6,164 nt of DNA from DASZHA01 sp049644325 (GTDB lineage Bacteria > Chloroflexota > Dormibacteria > DASZGP01): positions 1-6,164 of the forward strand of contig JBARRR010000178.1 of NCBI GenBank assembly GCA_049644325.1. Direction: 5' to 3'. Shown here piece after piece: positions 6,090 to 6,164 of this stretch. Position numbers and translations under genes: made by a program. The notes beneath the pieces are model-generated. The model saw only the letters and a program-made list of their open reading frames with translations. It did not search any database and was not told where the DNA came from. Every line of letters begins with the position of its first letter. The stretch's first letter is position 1.

Positions 6090-6164
6090 GCCGGCCCCAT
6101 CGTAAATCGCAATTGCGGCGCGGTTTGCGCGGGGCGGCCAGGAAAAGAGGTATAAAGAGTTGTA
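6090..6164 (-). promoter_or_regulatory. Upstream region of the WS/DGAT gene with palindrome and -10-like box
   Basis: The - strand has TACGAT (6104-6099) 9 bases before the ATG, with no clear Shine-Dalgarno sequence; GGGG in the spacer is a weak alternative. A perfect 10-base palindrome CGCAATTGCG spans 6108-6117, just upstream of that box, where a dimeric repressor could bind. Farther out, 6141-6164 is unusually A+T-rich for this window (GGAAAAGAGGTATAAAGAG), which suits a promoter or divergent intergenic region. No -35 match is convincing. Any gene to the right lies outside the window. Confidence 0.4.

Noticed and set aside
5490..6155. Open frame of 221 codons on the + strand near the right end
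   Set aside because: Antisense to the N-terminal half of WS/DGAT; no homology signal and it crosses that gene's upstream region.
6151..6156. TATAAA on the + strand as a promoter for a divergent gene
   Set aside because: No -35 hexamer at 16-18 bases (the nearest TTGCGC is about 20 bases away), and no + strand gene is visible before the window ends.
1..6164. Mobile element, CRISPR array, tRNA or defence system
   Set aside because: No direct-repeat arrays, terminal inverted repeats, transposase, integrase or tRNA-like cloverleaf were seen; all coding space is accounted for by metabolic genes.

Overview
The window is GC-rich bacterial chromosome. It holds one partial gene on the + strand and five complete, closely packed genes on the - strand. 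No rRNA, tRNA, CRISPR array, insertion sequence or phage gene is visible. The strong GC bias, the long antisense shadow frames, a WS/DGAT-family acyltransferase, and promoter-like TANNNT boxes placed directly before start codons suggest an actinobacterium. A GC-rich relative such as a Chloroflexota- or Dormibacterota-type soil lineage is also possible. The sequence alone does not settle the phylum.

Layout from left to right: the last 51 codons of a Sir2-family NAD-dependent deacylase (+) run tail-to-tail into cydB, with only 17 bases between the stop codons. On the - strand, cydA and cydB overlap by 4 bases and encode a cytochrome bd-type quinol oxidase with a short Q-loop, of the CioA/CioB-like branch. 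Upstream of them (to the right) lie an MpaB/rubber-oxygenase-like protein (DUF2236), a patatin-like lipid acyl hydrolase and a wax ester synthase/diacylglycerol acyltransferase (WS/DGAT). Intergenic gaps are 95, 75 and 37 bases.

The three right-hand genes read as a lipid-handling neighbourhood: one makes neutral lipid from acyl-CoA, one can hydrolyse acyl esters, and one is a putative oxygenase of hydrophobic substrates. The bd oxidase would provide quinol oxidation at low oxygen. A shared pathway is inference from position only.

The most interesting non-coding signal is in how these genes start. cydA and cydB have strong AGGAGG ribosome binding sites. The three lipid-type genes have no convincing Shine-Dalgarno sequence and instead carry a TANNNT -10-like box 7 to 9 bases before the ATG, a pattern typical of leaderless transcripts. 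No undescribed defence or mobile system is evident. The genes are recognisable families and the novelty is modest.
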